Notes: a model not told the origin generated them from the letters alone. 64,000 bases of DNA from Symsagittifera roscoffensis (GCF_963678635.1 NC_087063.1:33950540-34014539), one strand, 5' to 3'. Positions 44,301 to 46,020 are shown, counted from the first letter of the stretch. Made by a program: numbers and translations.

Positions 44301-46020
44301 CTTTCAAAAAAGTTTAATTTGTGCACAACCTATATTTCGTCTGTGCTTGAACCATGTTTCAGTTTTCTCAACCTAAATAGGATATTTTTTGATCTTGTTC
44401 GGCATATCTTCCAACTTTCTCGAACGAATTCGGGTTCGACTTTGTGCTTGACTCAAAATTGCTTCTCAACGGTGAATTTTCAATCGACCCGGGAATCCTA
44501 AAGAAAAAGATTTCTCACCTGAGATAAGCGCCAACAACAACTAACGCGAAACATTTATTTATTTTACAGAAATAAAAAACAAAGGGGTCCGAGCAAAATT
44601 CACGTTTCTCAGTCTGAAGAATAATTTTAGTTTTAAGTTGAACTCGCCCCGGATTTTTTTTGATATTGTGTTTGAAAACTTGTTAGAAAGGGCATTGTAA
44701 CACTAAATGGTACGTTGATTTCATGGTTTTAGCTCAGAATCGAACTTAAAATATCTTGTTTAAATTGTCCATTAATGGTCATTTTAACCCCACTCGTGAC
44801 AAATAGTTTCTATTTTAAATTTTTTTATCTAAAAAATGCAAATTTAAACACAGAGACGAAGCTTAGCTTTGCAGTACTTGCTATCAAAGCAAACAAAAGC
44901 AGTTTTGGAACAAAAAAATGCCGAAACAATTGCATGTGAAATTATCATTGGAAAATAAGGAATCAGCGGTCACAAATCCTAAATTACCTTGTCAGAAAAC
45001 CTTTAAGCCGAAAAAAAATCAACAAGATTTCAAACTTTTGAAAAGTTAATAAGTCCAACTCACCCTCAAAATACACAAACACTGGAAAAACATTTTATTT
45101 GCTCGTCGAACTGAACAATACGAGACTTTTCTTGTTTGAAAAAAAAACAAGTTCATTCAGATTCGAGTGATTGAGTGTGCACAGTTCTCATAGAGTAATT
45201 TCAGATAAGGTACACCGTCTGTTCGTCACGCTATCTTATTCTCGGCCGGATAGATTCGCGCAACTTCTTTGTCTAATACCGATCTTAATCTTACTCTTAT
45301 ATTTATTTCCTAGTCTCAATAGATCTAGTATAATACTGGTATTCTTGAGAGGTTAGATGAGAGAAAAGGCAACTGATTTCTAAGCTGTATTTTATTTTCT
45401 CTGGCTGAAACTATGAATAGTTGAAGCTTCATTTACAATTTATCATAGTTTTAAGTAGTGGATCATGATTGATTAGTTCTAAATATTTTGCAGTGATAAA
45501 TATCAAGGTATATAATGAGTCTTAAAATACTTGTTTTGAACTGGTTCCAGATGTACCCGAAGAGCGCCTTCTTACAGAATAGCTTCTGTCCCCATATACC
45601 TGCTGCCTAACGTTGCGCGTGTTTTCTCGCTGGACATCCGTACTGTGTAAGAACACTGTGTTGTGTGCCTTACTGTTTTTTAAATTTAGTTAATTGAAAT
45701 TTTATGCTTTATAATTAGTTCAGCAATTCCATCAACTTGAAACATGTTAATTTGGAAGCAACAAACATACCGAACGTTGAGGTTAATGAAAGTGAAATCG
45801 TCATCAGCCGCTTCACCCCCTCGAACACCGCTTGCACCCACATCAGAGTCCGGGCAGAGAAGTCCCCTTCGAGACCACATGCGATTAGGATGACGACAGC
45901 TTGAGACAGGAATCCGAACCCCGAAATGAACACGTTTGCACTCACCATCGCAACACTGGGTTTCATTGGTTCCTCTGTTTCGTCGGTGTTATCCATAGAT
46001 GTGCTTATGTTAAGAATCAT
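5190..46020 (-). CDS. Class A seven-transmembrane receptor (five-exon gene, about 41 kb)
   Basis: Joining 46020-45771, 42227-42018, 8859-8648, 8338-8249 and 5357-5190 gives an uninterrupted frame of about 309 residues. The phases are 1, 1, 0, 0 and the stop is TGA. Visible class A features: NIS glycosylation site at residue 4; TM1 about 25-48; TM2 about 70-90; Cys96 at the start of TM3; DRV (residues 120-122) in place of DRY, with Arg exactly 25 residues after Cys96; Trp143 in TM4; Cys173 in the second extracellular loop, able to pair with Cys96; Pro193 in TM5; TM6 225-249; TM7 about 260-285 with RSLSY where NPxxY is expected. It should be a plasma-membrane receptor coupled to G protein. The ligand is unknown. 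The first exon exists twice (also 43170-42921). The model rests on phase and motif consistency and has not been tested against transcripts. Confidence 0.8.
5750..6000. repeat. Degenerate ~24-bp minisatellite in receptor intron 4
   Basis: Several imperfect copies of a unit like GAGTCCAGTGACAAAGTGCT follow one another; one copy reads AATCCATTGACAAAATGAAT. The unit also carries the ATTCCA phrase seen at 1.9-2.1 kb. It lies in the intron between receptor exons 4 and 5 (5358-8248). No coding function is proposed for the 67-residue minus-strand ORF across it. Confidence 0.6.
6061..6594 (-). mobile_element. Helentron/HINE-like non-autonomous element, copy 1
   Basis: About 530 bp with no ORF, one of four family copies in the window. 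Read on the minus strand it starts with a sequence like GTTCCAACTTTAGATACGAA. It contains a conserved GCGCGATATATTTCGCGC-type palindrome and an AACGCG repeat. It ends with GTCGGAACA, then a hairpin (CAGAGCTTCGCCCTG here, a perfect CAGGGC/GCCCTG stem in sister copies), then ATACGAGCAGTCTTGTT. An inverted repeat pairing the 5' tip with a site just inside the 3' hairpin, and no target duplication, is the layout known for Helentron-associated elements (HINE/DINE-1). Its 5' tip directly abuts copy 2. Confidence 0.7.
6595..7116 (-). mobile_element. Helentron/HINE-like element, copy 2, head-to-tail with copy 1
   Basis: Same family and orientation as 6061-6594. The two copies join with no spacer (GGAAC directly followed by AACAAGACTGCTCG). 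Direct tandem joining is common for rolling-circle elements. The hairpin stem at its 3' tip is the perfect CAGGGC-GAA-GCCCTG form as read on the plus strand. The tip facing 7116 lacks the perfect CTTTCGTATCGAAAG palindrome seen in copies 3 and 4. Confidence 0.7.
7117..8248. other. Rest of receptor intron 4, no gene seen
   Basis: AT-rich intronic sequence. The only structure noted is at 7745-7850, where TATAGTCGCGARAATCT and CAAAACCTCTTGA are each repeated. No exon-like stretch with sensible splice sites was found on either strand. Confidence 0.5.
8249..8338 (-). CDS. Receptor exon 4: TM6
   Basis: The acceptor TTGTTTTAG precedes GTGAGC at 8338. Thirty codons in phase 0 give VSVALAINCCLYILFVGLHY and a further hydrophobic stretch ending HARVE. 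The donor is GAG followed by GTTGTC, which is weak, so the 3' edge is the least certain boundary in this gene. The frame nevertheless joins exon 5 correctly. The segment is a single membrane helix and its loop, fitting TM6 and the third extracellular loop. Confidence 0.7.
8339..8647 (-). other. Receptor intron 3 (309 bp)
   Basis: This short intron starts GTAAAT and ends GTTTTAG as read on the minus strand. It contains no feature of its own. A 212-residue open frame that runs through exon 3 and this intron (9022-8384) is not a gene in itself. Confidence 0.7.
8648..8859 (-). CDS. Receptor exon 3: TM4 end, loop 2, TM5
   Basis: The acceptor CTACGCCAG ends at 8860. Two bases complete Ser154, then 70 codons follow: IVGVPRFIYASRDSVGYICV, a glycine-rich loop, then a TM5 helix with a Pro (FLVGVPCVLMVGVMTCVLLV), then a basic intracellular loop (NLRKREKSSRTQ). 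Cys173 is placed to disulfide-bond with Cys96. The donor is GCT followed by GTAAAT. GC content is clearly above the surrounding intron, as expected for a real exon. Confidence 0.8.
8900..11600. other. Intronic AT-rich DNA with no supported gene
   Basis: About 8908-9010 repeats CCAGACTTTGAAAATC twice and TCCAGACTTTA once. An 82-codon ORF at 9705-9953 (Glu/Lys/Asn-rich, starting MAHLNQSNLRGVPSREG) has no recognisable motif. It could be a fragment of the gypsy relic that starts further on, but I cannot show it. About 10290-10345 shares an ATGAGGCCAATAA and AACCTATCAA phrasing with the 1.66-kb array (for example 49225-49275). Confidence 0.4.
11640..13010 (+). pseudogene. Ty3/gypsy-like pol relic (RT and RNase H), plus strand
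   Basis: Frame-broken matches to a retrotransposon pol run in the right order. About 12118-12165 reads like the RT entry PKIHEMVDLLAF. About 12185-12200 gives TDLDHF, the motif A region. At 12381-12440 a clear LFTNCYIDDILTALKQSEEE carries the YIDD catalytic motif. About 12470-12530 resembles the thumb entry (RKRKCAFSQKRQ). About 12780-13000, read with stops, resembles an RNase H middle (INHEI, STG, KALL, TFKSFLYNADHDINTDHN). Stops and frameshifts throughout show it is long dead. It is unrelated in orientation to the large element, and no LTRs were found for it. The upstream 60-codon piece at 11882-12064 may belong to it. Confidence 0.7.
13011..14062. other. Intronic DNA with a diverged ~120-bp direct repeat
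   Basis: A block at about 13635-13755 recurs in diverged form at about 13775-13895. Both contain CTCAAAYGAAACAAA-like, TTCGGAAAATCACTKTYCCA-like and AAACTGCKYCAARTTATGAC-like phrases. The two overlapping ORFs at 13753-14024 lie over the repeat and are not supported as genes. At 13060-13120, GGTTTTTTCGGTCTTTCATT occurs twice. ACCGTCGGTCGG occurs at 12547 and again at 13223. Confidence 0.55.
14063..14597 (+). mobile_element. Helentron/HINE-like element, copy 3 (opposite orientation)
   Basis: Same family as 6061-7116 but inverted. In this orientation it starts GTTCCGACTTTCGATACGAA, with a CTTTCGATACGAAAG palindrome near the tip. It carries the AACGCGTAAGCGGAGATTTA block in the middle. It ends GCAGTCGGAACATTCAGGGC, then TTCGCCCTG closing the hairpin, then ATACGAGCAGTCTTGTT. 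AGTCGGAACA just inside the 3' hairpin is the inverse of the 5' tip TGTTCCGACT. The 63-codon ORF within it has no motif. Confidence 0.7.
14930..15427 (-). mobile_element. Helentron/HINE-like element, copy 4, split by the LTR retrotransposon
   Basis: Most of a fourth family copy lies here, broken at CACAAATAT. Its remaining 33 bases (ATATTCCGTTACTTTCGTAT to GGAAC) are at 37693-37725 on the far side of the LTR element. Intact copies read CACAAATATTCCGT across this point. They therefore prove both the insertion site and the 4-bp ATAT duplication. Confidence 0.85.
15428..15838 (-). repeat. 3' LTR of the gypsy element
   Basis: 411 bp, TG...CA bounded, preceded by target copy ATAT at 15424-15427. 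It aligns end to end with 37283-37692, including the shared core CATAGAGTAATTTCGGATAG and TAGATTCGTGCAACTTCTTA. Differences cluster near the outer right end. The expected polypurine tract just inside (minus strand, before TGGAACC) is weak: only GGATGGA is purine-only. Confidence 0.85.
15839..17441 (-). other. 3' untranslated part of the gypsy element
   Basis: No credible minus-strand ORF was found. Two imperfect repeats are visible: GGTGGGTTAGGCC at about 16538 and 16582, and AAAGCTTGAAACTT at about 16951 and 16996. Short plus-strand ORFs (15896-16084 and 16607-16912) are antisense to the element. They are explained by its T/G-rich strand. Confidence 0.5.
17442..17996 (-). CDS. Element ORF near the 3' end, function unknown
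   Basis: 184 codons, starting MHCSHDIMLRTKQTHAFTYY and ending HGFFPED. The amino-acid mix (aromatic, His, Ile, with several Cys) looks like a folded domain rather than the low-complexity ORFs beside it. It has no motif I recognise. It is the last ORF before the 3' LTR. It could be the distal part of the env-like region or an accessory gene. Open frame continues weakly upstream with stops at about 18000-18600. Confidence 0.4.
   Translation of the reverse strand: MHCSHDIMLRTKQTHAFTYYRCIQNHFDLHTPSRQPHHRFQFLNSKYTSPFCLYFTYCIKDTNLHGILRNYDPVTQMYILCPITKTFNAEESRPFLIPHEFIQPIDIPILEFIHNSKYNHKIYNLIQNTPYEFAVGTEELNTIKSLQLLWPLLQTKNIIRILAKLLTTSDMIHDIFPHGFFPED
18653..19252 (-). CDS. Ser/Thr/Pro-rich element ORF
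   Basis: 199 codons, very rich in Ser, Thr, Pro and Asn, with no transmembrane segment. It abuts the ORF at 19249-19728 with a 4-base overlap. It may be the continuation of that ORF's low-complexity tail in another frame after an indel. A structural or cytoplasmic-tail role is inference only. Confidence 0.4.
   Translation of the reverse strand: MSRQLGSLHRSNSHPANLQTQIPIIPLFALPPPDFPIINISSSTNSDTNSDISVLLSISQFNNPNVETPDDFADSEPSPSNYTQTNSSVFSKPPFQPIPPNNPLPSISTPSYASQLTRTYCPLHSDRSYNNSPDTPQISQELDNFITLQQQLIHPTTLILHQLSSTITSSNPPTPTPSSAYTPSLAQSSTSTETPTSTH
19249..19728 (-). CDS. Element ORF with N-terminal membrane segments
   Basis: 159 codons. It opens with two hydrophobic stretches (FNFIGFLFSLLKGV at 2-15 and ARILFAGFFGIFSSSI at about 33-48), followed by a polar Pro/Gln/Asn-rich region. 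Its position just 3' of the env-like ORF suggests a membrane anchor and cytoplasmic tail of the same glycoprotein, separated by a frame break. I describe the break only. No family is assigned. Confidence 0.4.
   Translation of the reverse strand: MFNFIGFLFSLLKGVYNTSAIHTQVNRHASVARILFAGFFGIFSSSINKILLDAQIKEYNTKISTRQNTYDEEHNNIEITPTAPQLPSLPQNHSLSLFPRNFRNLAITNNPNSRPKITQSPIQHIITHHSQNDNTYEQIIEQPHTTIFQSQHNHFFSPR
20356..21192 (-). CDS. Env-like ORF (candidate glycoprotein ectodomain)
   Basis: 278 codons in the position where env lies in envelope-bearing LTR elements: 3' of integrase and 5' of a membrane-anchor ORF. It contains several Cys residues, an NST glycosylation site near residue 203, and a predicted helical, Leu-rich region near 220-255. 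The assignment rests on position and general character, because I see no diagnostic fusion motif. Frame breaks on both sides (about 20355 and 21193) show the gene is disabled. The viral lineage is not assigned. Confidence 0.45.
   Translation of the reverse strand: MENTTRKVQLTRDLSDNTMIYQGIRLPCKNDQGYCDPTTRTQATIVWFPEDTRTTFQVTKIHARMMKFHEKYFIESIPYEKVNPSRKQSNDFRNIHDIENKLTRFQIYQETEIACKYRNPLYKTQFSEILVEYEKGFDVTTGKIKFDPYATSHPINEGTSYKPVNFQKSTGQPGGKLTPHDSKSTRLHKLSLMNSTYFGNIHYDIHLNMKLDYKISRIFQEMSLSELETLHQLCELERTQILQSLALAVLKIPYAGYLLSRNRTNFLDDEGNILWFYT
21542..21907 (-). CDS. Fragment upstream of the env-like ORF
   Basis: 121 codons overlapping the end of the ORF at 21840-22394 in another frame. It is His/Thr-rich at the start and more ordinary later. 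It is probably one piece of a frame-broken reading frame that linked 22394-21840 with 21192-20356, and no independent function is proposed. Confidence 0.3.
   Translation of the reverse strand: MVTSHFITHTQDYHTHVYSTNINISTHLFSNIFRPKHKFFSSHRSPRFISNTLRLRKKNEQKTLHKYAINQVSQCETEPQAIETTNVIATLYSKARATTVTGYKIYIFRKASTLFTSFQWK
21840..22858 (-). pseudogene. Ser/Pro/Thr-rich element ORF, broken at a G run (left copy)
   Basis: Two ORFs (22858-22394 and 22394-21840) are halves of one frame. The left copy has 11 G at about 22461-22471 where the right copy (25263-26105) has 9, which shifts the frame. The N-terminal half is Ser/Pro/Thr/Gln-rich; the C-terminal half becomes more ordered and leads toward the env-like region. 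It starts MRSVSPTERHARLSEP. The role is unknown. Confidence 0.55.
22855..23052 (-). CDS. Small basic His/Lys/Pro-rich ORF (left copy)
   Basis: 65 codons ending at HIRY, overlapping the start of the next ORF by 4 bases (ATGA-type overlap). Its right-copy twin at 26299-26102 differs by one Leu/Pro-type change (QQCLQ against QQCPQ). The retained overlap suggests coupled translation in the parent element, but this is inference. Confidence 0.35.
   Translation of the reverse strand: MLTNNHKISLFRHHPKKTQQCLQLPKTPKHPHEFLEFIPQTSTPKKNYFRNKNHSSVSSHFHIRY
23270..23509 (-). CDS. Small hydrophobic membrane ORF (left copy, intact)
   Basis: 79 codons, almost entirely Phe, Ile and Leu with scattered Lys: NTILNFLIKFFILFKLLFIF and a second stretch FEAFIIILKIFCNIFKIFY. 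This would be two membrane helices. The twin at 26755-26516 is cut by a single-base nonsense change near 26606. It could be a small membrane protein or a leader of the env region, or chance coding in an A-rich strand. Confidence 0.35.
   Translation of the reverse strand: MLFSRSVNIFKNTILNFLIKFFILFKLLFIFLFDTFEAFIIILKIFCNIFKIFYSLFEIYLQLTQIIDHIHRYDNSKSF
24201..24461 (-). CDS. Integrase C-terminal tail, displaced frame (left copy)
   Basis: 86 codons. Just upstream in this frame the sequence reads HRNNLLPYYPKEYALREL, the typical end of a gypsy integrase. It sits in a different frame from the integrase body because of a one-base frame change near 24510. The tail is Lys/Glu/Asn-rich. The same arrangement occurs in the right copy (27707-27447). 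Confidence 0.6.
   Translation of the reverse strand: MPYYPKEYALRELTQLYSFTSLRVIQNHPHTEKEIDEQHNIHQENQTQIKAKNRKKTVSKNTSKRKKEQENDRKSFTTRTTIKIRT
24422..25300 (-). pseudogene. Truncated second integrase copy
   Basis: The distal integrase is present again as a product of the 3.25-kb duplication. The open frame from an internal Met at 25075 runs to 24422. The frame is also open back to 25300, including SDNGTEF and the catalytic Glu in WTNGLVEGMNR, but the first catalytic Asp and the zinc domain are missing. It retains GPYQII and the same displaced C-terminus as the full copy. Confidence 0.85.
25263..26105 (-). CDS. Ser/Pro/Thr-rich element ORF (right copy, truncated by duplication)
   Basis: 280 codons from MRSVSPTERH to a novel end. 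The last residues (TVCSTQPSTTF) are encoded by integrase DNA read in another frame beyond the duplication junction at 25300. The G run here is 9 long and keeps the frame, unlike the left copy. Low complexity and no known domain. Confidence 0.5.
   Translation of the reverse strand: MRSVSPTERHARLSEPLEPVQRQAILSEPTNNLYPTLPQELSRIKNISQNQNTIEINRQVIHPRRNRNFQTPRVHFDIPQSPTPTTSEISSSTLPETPTLLSQQSTSNIPSDHLGSTPTSEQIRENPFNPPPPNPTARLPYWATHSYTQGEPNLVNDPIDISTDTTLSSLPETLSLPSTPSLSKISTTLFPLNFPNNIVARYREQLSTSIPLRLDWNTFVAPPPLFRQHQDSNRLHSWALNRLQYRQDIHEDIREHNIQILQQNNLQLNTVCSTQPSTTF
26102..26299 (-). CDS. Small basic ORF (right copy)
   Basis: 65 codons, twin of 23052-22855, again overlapping the following ORF by 4 bases. 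No recognisable domain. Confidence 0.35.
   Translation of the reverse strand: MLTNNHKISLFRHHPKKTQQCPQLPKTPKHPHEFLEFIPQTSTPKKNYFRNKNHSSVSSHFHIRY
26516..26755 (-). pseudogene. Small hydrophobic ORF (right copy, nonsense)
   Basis: Twin of 23509-23270. A single T-to-A difference on the plus strand near 26606 (AAATTTAAAAAATG against AAATTTTAAAAATG) turns a Lys codon into TAA. The original start at 26753-26755 is kept. Confidence 0.5.
27447..27707 (-). CDS. Integrase C-terminal tail, displaced frame (right copy)
   Basis: 86 codons beginning MPYYPKEYALRELTQLYSF, the true continuation of the integrase C-terminus in the wrong frame. It is identical in layout to 24461-24201, so the frame change predates the internal duplication. 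Confidence 0.6.
   Translation of the reverse strand: MPYYPKEYALRELTQLYSFTSLKVIQNHPHTEKEIDEQHNIHQENQTQIKAKNRKKTVSKNTSKRKKEQENDRKSFTTRTTIKIRT
27668..28705 (-). CDS. Integrase core and GPY module of the gypsy element
   Basis: 345 codons. Catalytic DDE residues are visible: Asp in SFDTKGPF (about residue 32), Asp in VSDNGTEF (about 92) and Glu in NGLVEGMNR (about 128). Downstream is a basic region and the RKGPYQII GPY module at about 298-305. The zinc-binding start lies just upstream (CNDCIICQLNK at about 28740-28710). The last ~20 residues are out of frame with the native tail. The core looks intact, unlike RT. It would splice cDNA into host DNA with 4-bp staggered cuts, matching the ATAT duplication. 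Confidence 0.9.
   Translation of the reverse strand: MNKPYPNQKQIAQKQDFKGQSLYFNYRISFDTKGPFSPSSEANSYVMVIVDAFTQYVALNPVPHFNAYYAYTTLYEHWIAKFGLPEILVSDNGTEFINNEIITLCHLYNIKHKPRTSHAPWTNGLVEGMNRSLQEYLRCIINANDTKYTEWSADVKLFPLAYNSQITTTLGMSPYEMVVNQKPRKPIMFTANSHKMHKVFANQIKTQFIITYFYTHDEDHFHHPQTLKLASGTHTEWILIRDKKHNEIYQKVKKKLLQRQNINDQINSRFTPAIDLKIGTFVLIPNFKTQKGISKKLQLLRKGPYQIIAKPTDVTYKLQIQLKKKLFNIVTIYCPTTQKNTHYAN
28706..29608 (-). pseudogene. RNase H to integrase linker and zinc domain, broken
   Basis: A 72-codon frame at 29463-29245 (starting MQICKKTDIDQSQINNLQYF) and frame-broken sequence below it lead to CNDCIICQLNK, the CxxC half of an HHCC zinc finger. Several stops and shifts separate the pieces. Plus-strand ORFs here are antisense shadows. 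Confidence 0.6.
29609..30115 (-). CDS. RNase H domain of the gypsy element
   Basis: 168 codons. Residues about 1-20 match the RT connection (MLNFLSKYVYKMQLYLRPFY). FYAMCDASNFGIAAALLQ carries the first RNase H Asp. LMRECTAIIYTLTEYEFLIL carries the catalytic Glu region. FTDHKPIIFLF carries the second Asp region. The domain is well preserved relative to RT. Confidence 0.85.
   Translation of the reverse strand: MLNFLSKYVYKMQLYLRPFYNILRQQNNFEWTTEHQTRLQKIKKLLTEQISNTIPDPNQPFYAMCDASNFGIAAALLQSHRGTNKMNLISATSRLFTQAELRLSTLMRECTAIIYTLTEYEFLILGSKHPTVLFTDHKPIIFLFTQKSNPNHRVYRFQLILMKFPNLQ
30155..31282 (-). pseudogene. Reverse transcriptase, frame-broken and catalytically altered
   Basis: The first frame (31282-30695) carries the RT entry, ending ISPVNKEKQPK, where the frame shifts near 30735. 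Motif A follows near 30570 as YFTTVVMNSAYNQMPL, where the catalytic Asp expected before NSAYNQ is Val. A stop interrupts after the FSAFMSKMF region near 30410. Motif C is intact as TFLDDVFMQ just above 30349, and the thumb region (KAAPDKSHFFLTRVKFLGHN) follows in 30349-30155. The enzyme cannot be active as it stands. Confidence 0.85.
31549..31925 (-). pseudogene. Aspartic protease of the gypsy element, with TGA stop
   Basis: The frame reads DLEIDFLIDSGAESNIINIP, with the DSG active-site triad. About 40 residues later an in-frame TGA (31747-31749) interrupts, and the frame continues as the 61-codon ORF 31734-31549 (HHIIGIPFISKY, a flap and C-terminal region). It lies in a different frame from the upstream gag ORF. 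The change can be placed at a run of nine A (plus strand 31990-31998). Confidence 0.75.
31910..32944 (-). CDS. Gag C-terminal region rich in Arg, Ser, Asn, Tyr
   Basis: 344 codons. The first ~160 residues repeat RSxSxxN/RNxSxxN phrases (for example SPERGNTRNFSQNRYNRSNS), resembling an RS-type RNA-binding tail. The middle is acidic (ESSDTESDTDNTISV). The last part overlaps the protease in another frame. It follows the zinc-knuckle ORF in the same frame, separated only by one TAA (32951-32953), so both were probably one polyprotein. Confidence 0.65.
   Translation of the reverse strand: MKKDQNLPNKNIYSNNSSGKPLRSNTNYTRNQSPYYSSYRSRSPERGNTRNFSQNRYNRSNSQNNQNNYSRSISKTTKFVSGSSSQSNPRNRHYSINQSRNSSNNRNRNYSHNRNRSYSNNRNQNYQNNRSRKNSYDRSNYHRSNDNYQNRSQNNSQSETQVTIIDSQSPHRNNNRYPDSKHQYRSSTPKHQRHINQVQTNEETTSDPPGIDDIGSNELQLNHINCESSDTESDTDNTISVNMITVENDYEPIIYEQPFTSHINENQLELLHNYNIGPIDNTQTTQEVNGINTVIKPDRKDETQCSNTKIFYQNIQKKTTKRKNLDNSISLRKSRKPKISTTRS
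32951..33238 (-). CDS. Gag zinc-knuckle (nucleocapsid) segment
   Basis: 95 codons. KKWCNYCRRYGYSISECRQK is a CCHC-type knuckle, CxxC...C, in which the expected His after Gly is Tyr. A loss of His would weaken zinc binding. An in-frame TAA at 32951-32953 separates it from the Arg/Ser-rich ORF that continues 8 bases later. Confidence 0.75.
   Translation of the reverse strand: MKLEETENLKLQNVNRIETNTTHINNVQESDTNLSEKITEILNIYEKHPNFKGKPSFKKWCNYCRRYGYSISECRQKQQNNQNKPQKHKEPNNSS
33436..33969 (-). CDS. Gag capsid-like domain
   Basis: 177 codons. VFTGTDLEYSVEDYLNAVTA, then AALIQTFLDGAAQNWF-like and WKRFTQEFSKMF segments, have the order and spacing of the Ty3/gypsy retrotransposon gag domain. The frame ends at a stop after QLAVRI, and further decayed gag sequence continues to about 33250. 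It would build the virus-like particle. Confidence 0.8.
   Translation of the reverse strand: MLMHSYQPTQMQNEIPLPYYLQQHEITKNQLSNFSQMPNAAESLQMTMNPYLMGGSSITSNKPLMVFTGTDLEYSVEDYLNAVTANLILNIGPEPINTPLHQNWIHRRTALIQTFLDGAAQNWFSGLPIEIKSDWKRFTQEFSKMFDSERNKQHQRVLCNEIRRLPNETIKQLAVRI
34149..36033 (-). pseudogene. Decayed 5' coding region upstream of capsid
   Basis: The frames 36033-35773 (86 codons, KRQTIKRKIINKQ-rich basic region) and 34481-34149 (110 codons, Asn/Thr/Pro/Tyr-rich) flank sequence with scattered stops but the same A-rich coding-strand character. They suggest a long N-terminal extension of gag or a separate 5' ORF. Function unknown. Confidence 0.4.
36068..37262 (-). other. 5' leader of the gypsy element
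   Basis: No supported ORF. Two copies of GATCCAAGGATARGCCTTGA lie 60 bases apart at 36552 and 36612. GGGTTGGAGA recurs at about 36140 and 36255. As the leader between the primer site and gag it may hold packaging or translation signals, but none is recognisable. Confidence 0.45.
37263..37280 (-). promoter_or_regulatory. tRNA primer-binding site
   Basis: Two bases inside the 5' LTR the minus strand reads TGGTGCGACCATAAGTCT. It begins with TGG, complementary to a tRNA CCA end, and the plus strand reads GGTCGCACCA. Position and TGG start are those of a retrotransposon primer-binding site. The tRNA species is not assigned. Confidence 0.75.
37283..37692 (-). repeat. 5' LTR of the gypsy element
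   Basis: 410 bp, partner of 15428-15838, followed by target copy ATAT (37693-37696). It should carry promoter and polyadenylation signals for the element, but none is clearly recognisable. Diverged relatives of this LTR occur at 42322-42699 and 45172-45549. Confidence 0.85.
37693..37725 (-). mobile_element. Remaining tip of Helentron-like copy 4
   Basis: ATATTCCGTTACTTTCGTAT continues to GGAAC, completing the copy that starts at 14930. The CTTTCGTATCGAAAG palindrome characteristic of the family's 5' tip is present. Confidence 0.85.
38116..38514 (-). CDS. Orphan ORF with one membrane helix, inside an inverted repeat
   Basis: 132 codons starting MGTEFTQTVFSPRSEKDIFS. The first part is polar with many Arg and Ser, then KIPPDIIFLIFLVIFGAVMI and a short continuation form a strong membrane helix near residues 95-118, ending SSPNPSKIGTC. 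No family recognised. Part of it (38282-38447) is mirrored at 38580-38739. It lies in the receptor's large intron on the same strand, so it could be a nested gene, a fragment of one, or a transposon product. Confidence 0.35.
   Translation of the reverse strand: MGTEFTQTVFSPRSEKDIFSKLTNANDNQMDSSLPRQDSNTRNQVRRPQPLLLSRITSYPESPQDSQYSFFLRLRFLSVRCIFRRMYPFFWVTKIPPDIIFLIFLVIFGAVMIVLVAIRCMSSPNPSKIGTC
38282..38739. repeat. Long inverted repeat, arms about 160-166 bp
   Basis: 38282-38447 and 38580-38739 are inverted copies (for example GGCAAGGAACTGTCCATTTG against CAAATGGACAGTTCCTTGCC), with about 130 bp between. The right arm has a few substitutions and a short deletion relative to the left. If transcribed, the arms could fold into a long hairpin. 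Confidence 0.85.
38844..39243 (+). pseudogene. Possible frame-broken coding fragment, family unknown
   Basis: Two overlapping plus-strand frames look complementary. The first (from 38844, MSRQKRTMRRLLLKDTF) is coding-like to about residue 55. The second frame is coding-like from 39007 (GETWDPQNFGERRVANKVSE) to 39243. A single frame change near 39007 would join them. Base composition is less AT-rich than around it. I do not recognise a family. Minus-strand ORFs over the same bases are shadows. Confidence 0.35.
39244..41490. other. Intronic DNA, no gene supported
   Basis: A 91-codon minus-strand ORF at 40525-40250 has no motif. 40985-41240 repeats phrases like CCATTATAATCGATTA several times. 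These are shared with 590-640 and 3360-3430, so this is an interspersed degenerate repeat. Confidence 0.45.
41491..41560. repeat. C-run tract
   Basis: A run of about 15 C at 41511-41525 is followed by CTAGTTTACTCCCCATCCAG and TTTATCCCC. The same phrasing occurs in the C-rich tract at 3533-3735. Confidence 0.6.
41575..41845. repeat. Palindromic GAGCGGTTT/AAACCGCTC cluster
   Basis: About 270 bp are built almost entirely from GAGCGGTTT, AAACCGCTC and CAAGATTT/AAATCTTGC in both orientations. At the centre, 41732-41753 is a perfect 22-bp palindrome (GCGGTTTATC, TA, GATAAACCGC). The stretch can fold on itself at many registers. No ORF. Confidence 0.85.
42018..42227 (-). CDS. Receptor exon 2: TM3 and TM4 start
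   Basis: The acceptor GTGTTTAAG ends at 42228. Two bases complete Val84, then 69 codons: HPSRVFRSDLSCGLLRYVTF, the TM3 core SVVAPECMSVLVSIDRVIAV and a TM4 start (RAAWIPVLTTSLLI). Cys96, Asp120-Arg121-Val122 and Trp143 match class A positions 3.25, 3.49-3.51 and 4.50. The donor is GCAAGT after ATAA, a GC-type splice site that restores a Ser codon with exon 3. Confidence 0.8.
42322..42699 (-). repeat. Solo-LTR-like segment, copy 1
   Basis: 378 bp that starts TGAG and ends GGTTCCA, and aligns along its length with the LTRs of the gypsy element (shared CATAGAGTAATTTC, TCGTCACGCTATCTTATT and GGCCGGATAGATTCG). It has an internal deletion and clear divergence, so it belongs to a related subfamily. 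Flanking bases (TTTT and GATG) do not form a target duplication, consistent with rearrangement at its left edge. Confidence 0.75.
42921..43170 (-). CDS. Duplicate of receptor exon 1 (inner copy)
   Basis: Identical in translation to 45771-46020: 83 codons plus one base, start ATG at 43170, donor CGTTCG followed by GTATGT. This copy is the nearer one to exon 2 and may be the one actually used. Both keep open frames and splice sites, so alternative promoters are possible. Confidence 0.75.
43690..44020. repeat. TTCGAC-rich degenerate satellite, copy 1
   Basis: TTTCGACnnTnTCGACCAAAATTTG-like units of about 28 bp repeat imperfectly (examples: ATGTTTCGACCGTTTCGACC and GGTATGTTTCGACCTTCTCG). Overlapping ORFs on both strands (43797-44157 and 43801-44001) come from the repeat. 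The copy at 46540-46870 is identical because of the 2,850-bp duplication. Confidence 0.75.
45172..45549 (-). repeat. Solo-LTR-like segment, copy 2
   Basis: Duplicate of 42322-42699 as part of the 2,850-bp unit. It begins one base after the duplication junction. Confidence 0.75.
45771..46020 (-). CDS. Receptor exon 1: N-terminus, TM1, TM2 (outer copy)
   Basis: Starts MILNISTSMDNTDETEEPMK, an extracellular tail with one NxS site and acidic residues. TM1 follows (ANVFISGFGFLSQAVVILIA), then a short loop (GLEGDFSARTL) and TM2 (VKRLMTISLSLTSTF). Ends in phase 1 before GTATGT. No signal peptide, as usual for class A. I chose ATG at 46020; a second ATG 8 codons later is possible. Confidence 0.75.

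Larger units (their letters stand above)
42321..45166. repeat. Tandem duplication of 2,850 bp, copy 1
   Basis: Almost identical to 45171-48016 at a constant offset of 2850. I noticed only two substitutions (GTGCTC against GTTCTC near 42335, and an A/T change near 42847). It contains an LTR-related segment, receptor exon 1, the TTCGAC satellite and a tail shared with the 1.66-kb array. Such identity means very recent duplication, or haplotype copies placed in tandem by the assembler. Confidence 0.95.
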